Shown here: piece after piece, positions 32,780 through 41,861 of the stretch
Layout of the letters: the number at the start of each line of letters is the position of its first letter
Position numbering within the stretch: the first letter of the stretch is position 1
From: CAWDLX01 sp046728155
Lineage (GTDB): Bacteria > Actinomycetota > Actinomycetes > Mycobacteriales > Micromonosporaceae
Assembly: GCA_046728155.1 (NCBI GenBank)
Contig: JBKPDY010000068.1
Span: 1 to 64,000 of the forward strand
Reading direction: 5' to 3'
DNA length: 64,000 bases
Position numbers and translations under genes: made by a program
The notes under the pieces: generated by a model
The model's input: the letters and a program-made list of their open reading frames with translations, nothing else
What the model was told of the DNA's origin: nothing
Database searches by the model: none

Positions 32780-33895
32780 ATGAACCGACGGGTCGTCCTC
32801 GATGCCGGGCCGGCGTTCGCTTTGCTGGCGTGGTCCGTCATCGTGGGCGGCCCGGAGCCGGCCTGGCCCGTACTGGTCATGCTCACCCTGCCGCTCGCGG
32901 GCCGGCATCTGTGGCCGACCGCGACCGCGGCAGCCTTGGCCGTAGGCGTCATCGCCGCGACGGTCTACCCGGTCTCGGCGTCGGCGGTGTTGCCCGGCAT
33001 CATCGCGGTGCTGGTCGCCGCCTTTTCGGTCGCCCTGTACGCGCGCTGGCCGTGGGTCGGCCTGATCGTGTTGGCCGCGCCGTTGACGGCCGTCGTGACG
33101 CAGCGGTTCGAGTTTCCCCTTCCCGGCTGGACGCTCCCGTTCGCGATGGTGGGAAGCGCGTGGCTCGCCGGCCTGGCGATCCGCCGGCGCAGCCAGATAG
33201 CGGAGGCCTGGCGCGACCGGGCGGAGCATGTACGGCGCGAACAGGAAGCCCTTCGGGCGGCCGCCCTGGCCGAAGAACGCTCGCGCATCGCCCGCGAGTT
33301 GCACGATGTGGTGACCCACCGGGTGAGCGTCATGGTGATCCAGGGCGGTGCCGCGCGCAGCGTCCTGGCCAGCGACCCCGCGGCCGCCACCGAACAGCTG
33401 CTCGCACTGGAGTCCGGTGGCCGTGAGGCGCTCACCGAACTGCGCGGTCTGCTCGACCTGCTCGCAAGCTCCGCCGCCGACGACGTTCGGGTGACCACCG
33501 CGCCGGTACCCGGTCTGGCCGGCGTGCCCACCCTGGTGGATCAGGCACGCGCGGCCGGGCTCCCGATCCGCTACCGCATGACCGGCGATCCGAAGGAACT
33601 GCCCACGCGCATCGATGGCACGGCGTACCGGATCGTGCAGGAGGCGCTGACCAATTCGCTGCGGCACTCCAACCACGCCGGAACGAGCCTTTCGATCCAC
33701 TATGGACAATCCGAGTTGGTGCTGGACGTGGTCGACGACGAACGGGGCGCGGTTCCCCCCGCCGCCACCGGTCGCGGCCTGATGGGAATGCGCGAACGCG
33801 CCGCCCTCCTCGATGGCAGCATCGAGGTGGGTCTGCGACCCGGCAAGGGCTTCGGTGTAGCCGTTCGGCTGCCGCTCCCCGAGGATCCGCGATGA
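32780..33895 (+). CDS. Sensor histidine kinase, NarL-type two-component system
   Basis: Membrane sensor kinase, 371 residues. Four to five N-terminal membrane helices (1-135) without a sizeable extracellular loop, then the HisKA_3 dimerisation region EERSRIARELHDVVTHRVSVMVI with the phospho-acceptor His, and a HATPase domain (GTAYRIVQEALTNSLRHS, GRGLMGMRERAALL). ATG 32780 is chosen because TAGGCT at 32767-32772 lies 7 bp upstream, a leaderless arrangement; GTG 32762 is possible. The gene overlaps its response regulator by ATGA. Confidence 0.9.
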   Translation: MNRRVVLDAGPAFALLAWSVIVGGPEPAWPVLVMLTLPLAGRHLWPTATAAALAVGVIAATVYPVSASAVLPGIIAVLVAAFSVALYARWPWVGLIVLAAPLTAVVTQRFEFPLPGWTLPFAMVGSAWLAGLAIRRRSQIAEAWRDRAEHVRREQEALRAAALAEERSRIARELHDVVTHRVSVMVIQGGAARSVLASDPAAATEQLLALESGGREALTELRGLLDLLASSAADDVRVTTAPVPGLAGVPTLVDQARAAGLPIRYRMTGDPKELPTRIDGTAYRIVQEALTNSLRHSNHAGTSLSIHYGQSELVLDVVDDERGAVPPAATGRGLMGMRERAALLDGSIEVGLRPGKGFGVAVRLPLPEDPR

Positions 33896-34548
33896 TCCGT
33901 GTCGTCATCGTCGATGACGATCCGATGGTGCGGACCGGCCTACGGCTGATCATCTCGGCCCAGCCCGACATGGAGGTCGTCGCCGACGCCGGGGACGGGA
34001 GGGTCGGCGTCTCGGTTGTCCGTACACATCAACCCGACGTCGTCCTCCTCGATGTCCGAATGCCGATCATGGACGGATTGGCGGCGTTGGGCGACATGCT
34101 CCGCGACGGTAAGCTGTCGTCGAAGGTCATCATGCTGACCACCTTCGACCTGGATGAGTATGTCTACCGCGCGGTCGAGCTTGGCGCCAGTGGGTTTCTT
34201 CTCAAGGATGTGCCGCCGGAACGGCTCGTGGCGGCGATCCGGAACGTCCACGATGGAGACGTCCTGCTTTCCCCGGCCATCACCCGGCGCCTGGTCGCGC
34301 GCTACGCCCGACCGGCACCGAGTGTGCCGGGTGGGCGGTTGGACACGCTGACCGAGCGCGAACGGCAGGTGCTGGAGCTCATCGCGCGCGGCCTGTCCAA
34401 TGCCGAGATCGCGGCCAAGCTGTTCCTCGGCGAGACGACCGTCAAGACGCACATAGGCCGGATCCTGGCCAAGCTCGACGTTCGCGATCGGGCGCAGGCG
34501 GTGATCGTGGCGTACGAGTCGGGCCTGGTGAGTCCGAGCGCCCATTAG
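33892..34548 (+). CDS. NarL/LuxR-type response regulator
   Basis: 218-residue response regulator paired with the kinase before it. Receiver domain with VVIVDDDPMVRTGL, phospho-acceptor Asp in VVLLDVRMPIMDG, Thr/Lys switch residues in LTTFD and LLKD. The C-terminal LuxR HTH is LTERERQVLELIARGLSNAEIAAKLFLGETTVKTHIG. Probable target is the ABC operon at 31092-32758, the same arrangement as many actinobacterial exporter loci. It begins within the kinase stop (ATGA). Confidence 0.93.
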   Translation: MIRVVIVDDDPMVRTGLRLIISAQPDMEVVADAGDGRVGVSVVRTHQPDVVLLDVRMPIMDGLAALGDMLRDGKLSSKVIMLTTFDLDEYVYRAVELGASGFLLKDVPPERLVAAIRNVHDGDVLLSPAITRRLVARYARPAPSVPGGRLDTLTERERQVLELIARGLSNAEIAAKLFLGETTVKTHIGRILAKLDVRDRAQAVIVAYESGLVSPSAH

Positions 34549-34712
34549 TCACCCGACGACACCGCAGCTTCACCTTCGCGTCGTCTCGCTTCCGCCTCGC
34601 GGTTACCCGCCCGCCGCTGATCGTCGGGTAGGCATCAGGAGCACACCATTCGTCGACGCCCGCCGGGCCGGCCGGAGGCCCACCCGCCCGGGCACGGAAA
34701 GGACTGGTCTGG

Positions 34713-36377
34713 ATGATTGCGAGGAAGCGACTTGCGGTGGCCGCCGCGGCGTCGGTCGCGTTCGCGGGCGCCATCGTGGCCGTGACGACGCTCGGAGGAC
34801 CCGCATCGGCGGGCGGCCATGACCCGCTCGACTGGACCTCCATCGCGGCCAACCCCGATGCCCGCGGTATCGCCGCGGCCAACGCGGTGTCGCCGGAGCT
34901 GCTGGAGTACTCGGTCGCACAGGGATCGATGCGCCTGGAGAACCCGGACGGTGTGGTCGGCTACTACGGCTACAACGACAACGGGACACTGGTCCCGGAT
35001 CCGACCGTGACCCAGGCGCCGGGCCACAATGTGGAGGCCACCAAGACCGAGCCGGACAAGAACACGTATCTGATCCTGTCCGGCCTGCACGGCGCCGACC
35101 CGAACTACGACTACGGCTCGCGCTTCCTCTACCAAGGTCACGAGACGGGCGTGCACGGGTACATCACCCGGATCAACCTGGACGCCGACGCGGCTCACCG
35201 GGTGACCTTGATCGCCGACACGTTGACCAACGGATCAGCGATCCCGACCATCGACGGCTCGACCTGGGACCCGTGGGCGAAGCTGCTGCTCTTCACGACC
35301 GAGTCGGTCAACAACGCGTCCGTGGTGCAGTCGACGCCCGACGTCAACGCCACCGCCCAGGACATCTCACCGCAGTTGGGTCGGGGCGGTTACGAGGGTG
35401 TACAGAACGACTCGGCCGGTAACGTGTGGCTGGTCGAGGACATCGGCGGCGCGACGGTTCCGACCGCCGCCCGCAACCCCAACAGCTTCATCTACCGGTT
35501 CGTACCGGTCGACAAGACCGACCTGACCAAGGGTGGGAAGCTGCAGGCACTGCAGGTCGAGTCGGCCCGCACCCACCAGCCGATCACCTTCCAGGCGGTC
35601 GACGCGACCCACCCCACCGGTGGCGTCTTCACTGCTGACATGCACGACCTGACGACCTACGGCACCACGTTCGACACCAACTGGGTGACCGTCCACGACA
35701 CGGCGACCGACCAGAGTGGACTGCCGTTCAACGCCAACGCCGCGGCGAAGGCGGCCGGCGCGACACCGTTCAAGCGGCCCGAGAACGGCCTGTTCCGGCC
35801 GGGAACGAACTTCCGTGAGTTCTTCTTCGACGCGACCGGCGACACCAACGCCACCAGCACGGCCAACAACGGCTTCGGCGGCTGGGGCACCCTGTACAAG
35901 CTGAGCCAGTCCGACCCGAAGGCCGACCACGGCAAGCTGAGCGTGTTCTTCGAGGGTGACAAGGCGCACGCCGCGTTCGACAATGTCGCCTTCCTGGACA
36001 GTGACCACATCGCTTTCGTCGAGGATGCCGGTGACACATTGCACCTGCAGCGCAACGCGCTGGACTCGGCGTACCTGTTCGATACCCGGGTGGACTACGC
36101 CGACGGCGGCACTCCGATCCGGTTCATGGCCGAGGGCAGGGACGCCTCCGCGACCGAGGACAACATGTTCGCCGCTCTCGGTAACGGTTTCCCGAACGAG
36201 GGCGACAACGAGATCACCGGTATCCACTTCTCCGACGGCGACTCCTCATTGGACGGGATTCTCGGTGCTAAGCAGCCGCAACCGTTCCGCGACGGCTGGC
36301 GGTTGTTCTGGACCCAGCAGCACGGCGACAACGTCACGTGGGAGGTCGTACCGGCGAAGCGCCTCTCCGACGACTGA
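34713..36377 (+). CDS. Secreted PhoX/DUF839 family protein
   Basis: Exported protein of 554 residues with a classical signal peptide (MIARKRLAVAAAASVAFAG..., cleavage after ASA near 33). The body is rich in Asp, Asn and Gly and carries the DUF839-type segments SSFIYRFVPVDKTDLTKG-like NSFIYRFVPVDKTDLTKGG, GGYEGVQNDSAGNVWLVEDIGG and a late DNMFAALGNGFPNEGDNEITGIHFSDGD block. PhoX members are Ca/Fe-dependent phosphatases, but many DUF839 proteins are not shown to be enzymes, so phosphatase activity is tentative. AAAGGA lies about 11 bp before the ATG. No Tat RR motif is visible, unlike classical PhoX. Confidence 0.75.
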   Translation: MIARKRLAVAAAASVAFAGAIVAVTTLGGPASAGGHDPLDWTSIAANPDARGIAAANAVSPELLEYSVAQGSMRLENPDGVVGYYGYNDNGTLVPDPTVTQAPGHNVEATKTEPDKNTYLILSGLHGADPNYDYGSRFLYQGHETGVHGYITRINLDADAAHRVTLIADTLTNGSAIPTIDGSTWDPWAKLLLFTTESVNNASVVQSTPDVNATAQDISPQLGRGGYEGVQNDSAGNVWLVEDIGGATVPTAARNPNSFIYRFVPVDKTDLTKGGKLQALQVESARTHQPITFQAVDATHPTGGVFTADMHDLTTYGTTFDTNWVTVHDTATDQSGLPFNANAAAKAAGATPFKRPENGLFRPGTNFREFFFDATGDTNATSTANNGFGGWGTLYKLSQSDPKADHGKLSVFFEGDKAHAAFDNVAFLDSDHIAFVEDAGDTLHLQRNALDSAYLFDTRVDYADGGTPIRFMAEGRDASATEDNMFAALGNGFPNEGDNEITGIHFSDGDSSLDGILGAKQPQPFRDGWRLFWTQQHGDNVTWEVVPAKRLSDD

Positions 36378-36395
36378 GGCTCGACCTCTCCCGTC

Positions 36396-36442
36396 CGGCT
36401 CGGCATCACGGTCCCGTTTCGGGCGGCCGTCGTGCCGGGCCG
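36396..36442 (+). terminator. GC-rich hairpin after the DUF839 gene
   Basis: CGGCTCGGCATCACGGTCCCG pairs through G-U wobbles with the following CGGGCGGCCGTCGTG...GGGCCG around a TTT loop, starting 18 bp after the stop at 36377. There is no long T tract, which is normal for actinobacterial terminators. Confidence 0.55.
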
Positions 36443-36528
36443 TTCGGCGCTTTTGGCGAGGTGTGCCAACGGCGTAGTCACACGTTGACAAGCTTCGCCC
36501 CTTGTGATCCGCCTCGCGAGGGGCGCAT

Positions 36529-36551
36529 TCTGCCAAGCACCGCGAGCAAGC
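36529..36551 (-). repeat. Inverted 23-bp fragment of the 62-bp repeat
   Basis: The reverse complement reads GCTTGCTCGCGGTGCTTGGC followed by AGA and is identical to 25023-25045 in the third unit of the tandem array. Sequence on either side does not match the unit, so this is a partial or decayed copy upstream of the NCS2 permease. Confidence 0.7.
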
Positions 36552-36620
36552 GCAGCCCGTTGGCGCTTTGGCACTCGCGCTACCCGCGCGATGAACCTAC
36601 GAGCGACCCGAGGAGGTCAC

Positions 36621-38086
36621 ATGGCCGCGTACGGTTGGCGTGTTGTCCACGGGGGGAAACACCACCACCCGGTGCCGTAGTACGCCCGGACGAACGGCTC
36701 TCGTGGCCGCGTACGGTCGGGCTGGGCGCCCAGCATGTGGTCGCGATGTTCGGGGCCACGTTCGTGTTCCCGCTCGTCATGGGGCTCAACCCTCAGCTCG
36801 CCATCATGATGAGCGGGATCGCCACGATCTGCTTCCTGCTCATCGTCAACGGCAGAGTGCCGAGCTACCTCGGCACGTCGGCCTCGTTCGTCGGCGGCGT
36901 GGTCGCCATCCGCGCCCAGGGCGGGAACTCCGCCTCGGTCACCGGGGCCATCCTGGTCGCCGGCGCTGTGCTCGCGATCGCCGGCATCATCATTCACGTC
37001 CTTGGTTACAAGGTGCTGCACACCGTGCTGCCACCGGTGGTGACCGGAGCGGTGGTCATGCTGATCGGCTTCAACCTGGCTCCGGTGGTCGCGACGATCT
37101 ACTGGCCGCAGGACCAGTGGGTCGCCCTCGCCACGATGGCGTTCGTCATGGTGGTCGCGGTCGGGTTGCGCGGCTTCATCAGCCGGATCGCCGTCTTCGT
37201 CGGCCTCCTGTTCGGCTACCTGCTGTCGTGGCTGCTCGACCATACCGCCGGACCCATCACGTCGGTGCTCGGCGGCGCCACCACGGCCACGACGCACGAC
37301 CGGGTCGACTGGTCGCAGGTGAGCAAGGCGTCGTGGTTCGGGTTCCCGCCGCACACCACGACCGGCGCGGACAGCAAGGAGGTCGCCGGCTGGCACCTGC
37401 CCGACTTCAAGATCGCATTCATCTTGCTGGTACTGCCCGCCGTGATCGCGCTGATCGCGGAGAACGCCGGCCACGTCAAGGCGGTCGCCGAGATGACGCG
37501 CACCGACCTCGACCCGGTCATGGGTCGGGCGATCGCGGCCGATGGCATCGCCACGGTCATCACCAGTTCAGTCGGCGGTTCACCCACGACGACGTACGCC
37601 GAGAATATCGGTGTCATGGCCGCGACGCGCATCTACTCGACGGCCGCGTACTACGTGGCTGCGCTGGTGGCGATCCTGTTCGGATTGTCGCCGAAGTTCG
37701 GCGCGGTCGTGTCGGCCACGCCCGGCGGCGTCCTCGGCGGCATCACCGTCGTGCTGTACGGCATGATCGGCCTGCTCGGCGCGAAGATCTGGAAGGAGAA
37801 CCGGGTCGACTTCGGCAACCCGATCAACCTGGTGCCGGTCGCGGCCGGCATCATCATCGCGATCGGAAACACGACCCTGAAGTTCAGTGACAGCTTCCAG
37901 CTCAGCGGGATCGCGCTCGGCACGTTGGTCACGATCGTCGCCTACCATGTGGTGCGGGCGATCGCGCCGCCGCACCTGAAGGAGCAGCAGCGCACCGAGG
38001 GTCCTGAGCGGCGAACCATCGGGGAGACTGTTCCGGTACCCGACCAACGCGGCTCCGCGGACGCCGCGCAGGGTGCATCGGCCTGA
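36621..38086 (+). CDS. NCS2 xanthine/uracil permease, apparent frameshift near the start
   Basis: Nucleobase:cation symporter, about 488 residues if one base is restored. Many membrane segments, with GLGAQHVVAMFGATFVFPLVMG (first helix), the SYLGTSASFVGGVVAI segment, the NAGHVKAVAEMT QN-H-type motif, and SVGGSPTTTYAENIGVMAATR typical of the UraA/PbuG side of NCS2. AGGAGG (36611-36616) and ATG 36621 begin MAAYGWRVVHGG, the usual start of actinobacterial homologues, but the frame then stops 20 codons in. Adding one G to the six-G run at 36651-36656 joins it to ETPPPGAVVRPDERLSWPRT and the rest. Without that, translation would need TTG 36635, with no good ribosome site. Confidence 0.85.
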
Positions 38087-38100
38087 CCGTGCCATCGTAG

Positions 38101-38137
38101 GTCCCATGTGGACTGCTCGGGCTTGTCCACATGGGAC
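38101..38137. terminator. Perfect 13-bp hairpin between convergent genes
   Basis: GTCCCATGTGGAC (38101-38113) and GTCCACATGGGAC (38125-38137) are exact inverse complements across 11 nt, 14 bp after the NCS2 stop and 25 bp before the end of the convergent methyltransferase gene. Likely bidirectional terminator. Confidence 0.8.
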
Positions 38138-38141
38138 ACCG

Positions 38142-38184
38142 GTGTCAGCAGGGACGCCGCTTTATGCAGAGTCCGTTGGTAAGC
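38142..38184 (+). repeat. 43-bp dispersed repeat, copy 3 (family B)
   Basis: GTGTCAGCAGGGACGCCG, then TTTATGCAGAGTCCGTTGG and TAAGC. Best match is 27171-27214. Read on the minus strand it encodes the final seven residues (SLPTDSA region) and the TAA stop of the SAM methyltransferase. Confidence 0.7.
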
Positions 38185-38779
38185 TCTCCCGGCTAACGCC
38201 TTTGACGAGCTGGTAGAAGTGCGGGCGCGCCGAACGCATCCGACCCTTGAGGGGCAGCTCCTCGGCGTAACGGTTCGACACCAGACTCCAGGCTGGTAGC
38301 ACCGCTTTGAGGTCCTCGGCGGTGAAGCCGGGCGGACCCGGTTTCGGCGCGCCGGGTTCGAAGGCGAGGCTGAGCAGCGTCGCTCCCTCAGCCGACACAT
38401 CGTCCAGTGTGGACGCCGCGCGTTGGAGTGCGGCGCGGCTCAGGTTGTGCAGGCACCCGATGTCGACGACGAGGTTGTAGCGACCCTCTATCCGGTCGGA
38501 TGAGATCTCGGCGCGTTGGAGCGTCACGGCGACGCCGGCCGCGTCGGCTCGGGCGCGCGCTCGGCGAAGCGCCAGGGGCACGTCGTCGATGCCGGTCACG
38601 ACCCAGCCGTGCCGGGCGAGATACACCACATCACGGCCGGTGCCGCATCCGACGTCGAGAGCAGTTCCGGGCTTCAGCGCATGCTCGCCCTCGACCAGAC
38701 GTCTCAGATCCCGAGCGGAGTCTGAGACGTCCCAGGGTGTGGCGTTGAGCCGGTACATGATCCGGTACGCGATGCTCAT
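38162..38779 (-). CDS. Class I SAM-dependent methyltransferase
   Basis: 205-residue Rossmann-fold methyltransferase. Motif I is ALDVGCGTGRDVVYLARHG (near 40-58), followed by VTGIDDVPLALRRAR (motif II acidic residue) and the NLVVDIGCLHNL segment (motif IV). It resembles the tellurite/thiopurine-type single-domain enzymes; the substrate is not predictable. AGAGGG lies before ATG 38779. It is divergent from a TetR gene with a 38-bp palindrome between them, so repression by that TetR is likely. The last residues and stop are formed by a dispersed repeat (38142-38184). Confidence 0.88.
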   Translation of the reverse strand: MSIAYRIMYRLNATPWDVSDSARDLRRLVEGEHALKPGTALDVGCGTGRDVVYLARHGWVVTGIDDVPLALRRARARADAAGVAVTLQRAEISSDRIEGRYNLVVDIGCLHNLSRAALQRAASTLDDVSAEGATLLSLAFEPGAPKPGPPGFTAEDLKAVLPAWSLVSNRYAEELPLKGRMRSARPHFYQLVKGVSRESLPTDSA

Positions 38780-38809
38780 GACCGTCCCTCTCTAGAGCCA
38801 AGTTCTAAC

Positions 38810-38847
38810 GATAGAGTTATACTCTTCCAGAAGAGTGTTACTCTATC
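38810..38847. promoter_or_regulatory. 38-bp palindromic operator between the methyltransferase and TetR genes
   Basis: GATAGAGTTATACTCTTC (38810-38827) and GAAGAGTGTTACTCTATC (38830-38847) are inverse complements except at two positions, separated by CA. It overlaps the TACTCT -10 box (38839-38844) of the TetR gene, and on the other strand a TATAAC box facing the methyltransferase. This is the expected layout of a TetR operator shared by divergent genes. Confidence 0.75.
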
Positions 38848-38849
38848 TT

Positions 38850-39596
38850 GTGGCCATCGTCAAGAGGTATCCCGCCGACACCCGCGTCACGGCACCCGCA
38901 GATGTCAGCGGTCCAGGCAAGGCGGAGGGCCGACGGGCGCGGTCGGCGCGGGAGACGCGGCGCCGGATCCTGGCGGCCGCCCACGAACTCTTCGTCCGGC
39001 AGGGCTACGCCGCAACCACGGTTCAGCAGGTCGCCGAGGTCGCCGACGTGGCCTGGCAGACCGTGTACGCGGTCTTCGGCAACAAGCCGGCGATCCTGTC
39101 AGCTTTGTTCGACGTGACCGTGGTCGGCGACGACGAACCGATCCCGATGATGGAGCGGCCGTTCGTCCGGCAGATAGCCGACGCGGCCGATCCGCGCGAG
39201 AAGGCGGGTATCTTCGCCGCCCATATCCGGCGAACGAGTGCCCGTACCGCAGGCGTCGTGGCCGTCCTGGAGGCGGCCGCCGCCAGCGATCCCGCCATCG
39301 GCCAGCTGTGGCAGAAGCTTGCCGATCAGCGACGGTTCGGGATGACCCAGGCGGTGGCAAACTTCCGGGCGGCGGGGGTGCTGCGCGACGACCTGACGAA
39401 CGAGGAGGCTGTCGCCGTCTTGTGGTTCTTCACCGGCCCATGGCCTTATCGCGCAATGGTCACCGAGAGTGGGTTGAGCGACGACGCGTTCGAGTCATGG
39501 ATGGCCGAGACGCTCTACACACAACTCTTCGCTTCGTCGCGGCCGCCAGACGTGGCGGCCGGCCGTCGCCGCTCGTCTCACCGACCCAGGACGTGA
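38850..39596 (+). CDS. TetR-family transcriptional regulator
   Basis: 248-residue repressor from GTG 38850, which lies 5 bp after a TACTCT box (leaderless); GTG 38835 is the alternative. HTH region: ARETRRRILAAAHELFVRQGYAATTVQQVAEVADVAWQTVYAVFGNKPAILSALF-type sequence (residues about 35-90). The rest is an all-helical ligand domain with PREKAGIFAAHIRRTSARTAG and WFFTGPWPYRAMV. It most likely binds the 38-bp palindrome immediately upstream and controls itself and the divergent methyltransferase. Confidence 0.92.
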   Translation: MAIVKRYPADTRVTAPADVSGPGKAEGRRARSARETRRRILAAAHELFVRQGYAATTVQQVAEVADVAWQTVYAVFGNKPAILSALFDVTVVGDDEPIPMMERPFVRQIADAADPREKAGIFAAHIRRTSARTAGVVAVLEAAAASDPAIGQLWQKLADQRRFGMTQAVANFRAAGVLRDDLTNEEAVAVLWFFTGPWPYRAMVTESGLSDDAFESWMAETLYTQLFASSRPPDVAAGRRRSSHRPRT

Positions 39597-39661
39597 ACCT
39601 CGGCGCGCGCCGAGCCGACACCGAACATGACGTAGGCTCGGCACTGACGGCCGTAGGATCC

Positions 39662-40081
39662 TCAGTGGAGACTGAACAGTGGTCCCGTGATGGTGAGTCC
39701 GACATTGTCGCCCGCGAACGCGAACAGCGCGAACAGCATGAGCGAGGCCCCGGCCAAGGCCGTGTCCTTGCTGAACTGAACCGTCTCCATCATGCGAGCC
39801 TGCTGGTCGGTCTCCTTCCAGAAACCGTGAATCAGGACAGCCGTCGGCACGAGGAACGCCACGAGCAGGAGAGCGCCGAGGTCGGCCCAGATTCCGAGCA
39901 GGACGCTGAGCCCGCCGGCTACGAGGAGTACGCCACCGGCGAGCACCCCCACCATCGGTGCCGGGACTCCCTTGGCCTTGGCGTACTCAGCCATGCCGTT
40001 CCGTTGGGCGAAGTGCGAGTACCCAGACGTGAGAAACAGAAAGGCGAACATAATCCGTCCAATTAGGATAACTACGTCCAT
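39662..40081 (-). CDS. DoxX-family membrane protein
   Basis: 139-residue protein with four hydrophobic segments (LIGRIMFAFLFLTSGYSHF, PMVGVLAGGVLLVAGGLSVLLGIW, LGALLLVAFLVPTAVLIHGFW, DTALAGASLMLFALFAFAG). The first contains the DoxX-like R-x(5)-F...G..H pattern. ATG 40081 is preferred over an upstream in-frame start at 40192 because the hydrophobic domain begins directly after it. Function of this family is mostly unknown; links to oxidative stress have been proposed for relatives. It is convergent with the TetR gene. Confidence 0.85.
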   Translation of the reverse strand: MDVVILIGRIMFAFLFLTSGYSHFAQRNGMAEYAKAKGVPAPMVGVLAGGVLLVAGGLSVLLGIWADLGALLLVAFLVPTAVLIHGFWKETDQQARMMETVQFSKDTALAGASLMLFALFAFAGDNVGLTITGPLFSLH

Positions 40082-40223
40082 TGCTACACCGCCTCGGTAA
40101 AGTTGTGGAGTCAACTTCTCGCTGTCAACGTAGTACCAGGGGTGCCAGTTCGTCGATCGACTCACCGAGATAGGCCGATGGCGGAGGGTCATGAACCAGG
40201 CTGTTCCCCTGGTGCGGGGCGAC

Positions 40224-41656
40224 TCAGGCGGCGCGAGCGTGTGTGGTCAGCCAGGGTGTGCTGGGTCCGAATTCGTAGGGTCGGCCGTCCGGTCGGGTGA
40301 TGCTGACTTGTGCGGTCGCGGGGTCGAATTCGAGGTGCCAGTGTCCTTCGTGGACTTTGGTGTGATGCCATCGGCAGAGCAGGAGCATCGCATCGACGCT
40401 GGTGCTGCCACCCTCGCTCCAGGGGGTGACATGATGGGCGTCGGTCCACGGGATGGCCGCATCGCAGCCGGGCCAGCGGCAGCCCCGGTCGCGGGCGTGC
40501 AGGGCGCGACGGATCCAGGGTGGGGCGGTGCGGTGGGCCCGGCCCACGTCGAGGGGTTGCCCGGTGGCGGGGTCGTAGAGGATGCGGTAGAGGACGCTGT
40601 CGCAGGCCAGCCGCTGCGCGGTCTCGACCGGGACCGGTCCGACCCAGTTCAGCCACGGCGGTTGCGGCTGGGGTGGGATGCCGGCCGCCGCCAGCGGATC
40701 CGCGTCGGCGCGCCGGCGATCGGACTCGGAGGGTGAACGGTCCGCGCCCGCGGGATATCCCGGGTCGGTGGAGCGGGCCGAGTAAGCCGGGTCGGTTCGC
40801 CGGGCCCGTTGGTGTTCGGCGAGGGTGAGCCGGCGGCTCAGGACGGCCTTCGGGCCGGGTTCGACATCGGGCGTGGTGAGGGTGTCGGGGGTGACGATGA
40901 TGCCGATGTGCGGGCGGAGTCCGCCGGTCGTGGGCAGCAGATCGGCCTGTAGCGGCAGGCGGGCTAGGTCGGTGAGGGCGTCGGCACGGCGTTGGGCGGG
41001 CGTGCGGGTGTCGGCCGAGGTGGGGGCGGGGGTGAGAGCGTCGAGGGCGGCGAGCACGATGGCCCCGGCGTCGGGGTCGAGTTGGCCGCGTAGCCGCAGC
41101 ATGTCCCCGTCGGAGTGCAGGCTTAATCCACGCCGCTCGACGGCCGGGTCGGGGCGGGCCCGTCCGGGTCGACGTGGGCGTGAATGCGCTGACAAGCCGC
41201 CTGGACCTGGGCGGGTGTGCCCACGGCGGCCAAATCGGCGAGGACCTGATCGACCTGGGTGACCGCGCCGATGCCGATCTGCTCGACCAGGTGGGCGACC
41301 TTGGCTACATGCTCGGCTCCGACCGCACCGGTGCGGGTGGCGCCGGCCAATGCAGGCAGTTGACGACGCAGCCGAGCCTGCTTGACCTGGGTGCTGGCCG
41401 CGCACGGGCTGAGCCGTCCCATCGCAGCGAGCCAGGCCCGGCTGGTGCGTAAGCCGTCCGCCTCGGCCAAGCCACGGGCGTCGAACGATCCTAACCGGTC
41501 CCAGATCGCGGCCTGTACCTGCTGCGCCACTTCAAGCAGCGCCACGAGTTCACCGCGCACTGTCTCGTCCGGCGAGCCAATCACGTCGGTGTCGAGCAGA
41601 CCCGCGACCCCGGCTTGGATCAGATCCACCGGACTGACCGCGTCTGTCGTACACAT
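40224..41656 (-). pseudogene. DUF222/HNH endonuclease (13E12-type repeat protein), frameshifted
   Basis: Two overlapping frames together give a 477-residue DUF222-HNH protein. The first frame (from ATG 41656) encodes the DUF222 helical part, MCTTDAVSPVDLIQAGVAGLL to RIHAHVDPDGPAP. The second continues with PAVERRGLSLHSDGDMLRLRGQLDPDAG and ends in the HNH nuclease (ARDRGCRWPGCDAAIPWTDAHHVTPWSEGGSTSVDAMLLLCRWHHTKVHEG). One missing base near 41150, in a GG/GGGG context, explains the break. These genes are multicopy and mobile-like in actinobacteria. The HNH core itself is intact. Confidence 0.85.
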
Positions 41657-41798
41657 GTACCCATGCTACAGCATCGACAGATTTACACACAACCCTAAAG
41701 GCAGGATTTTCTTGATAGTCCATTGTGCACTACATGACAATCGTCTTGACGAGCGGATGCCGCGGGCAAGCCGTGAGATCCGGCCGCAGTGTGGCTCC

Positions 41799-41846
41799 GG
41801 CCGTGGACGTCCGAGGTTGCCAAGGCAACGCGAGACGTCCACGGCC
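41799..41846. terminator. Nested cruciform-type inverted repeat after the FtsX-like gene
   Basis: GGCCGTGGACGTC (41799-41811) pairs with GACGTCCACGGCC (41834-41846), and within the loop GTTGCC-AA-GGCAAC (41816-41829) forms a second perfect stem. It lies 16 bp past the permease stop, in the 205-bp gap before the DUF222 gene start. On the plus strand it is followed by TCTTTG. Strong terminator candidate. Confidence 0.65.
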
Positions 41847-41861
41847 TCTTTGTCCCGGAAG

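Noticed and set aside
31493..33709. 738-residue minus-strand open frame opposite the ABC/kinase genes
   Set aside because: It is the mirror of G+C-rich coding sequence; Arg/Gln/Gly-rich composition without any recognisable domain, while the opposite frames are clear ABC and kinase proteins.
34713..36377. Tat-exported PhoX phosphatase
   Set aside because: The N-terminus MIARKRLAV lacks a twin-arginine motif, so Tat export is not supported and phosphatase activity is only tentative.
40224..41656. Insertion sequence or homing intron around the HNH gene
   Set aside because: No terminal inverted repeats or target duplications were seen; the gene is a stand-alone DUF222/HNH family member.
41799..41846. 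Attachment site or recombination hairpin
   Set aside because: No integrase nearby and the position just after a stop codon fits a terminator better.
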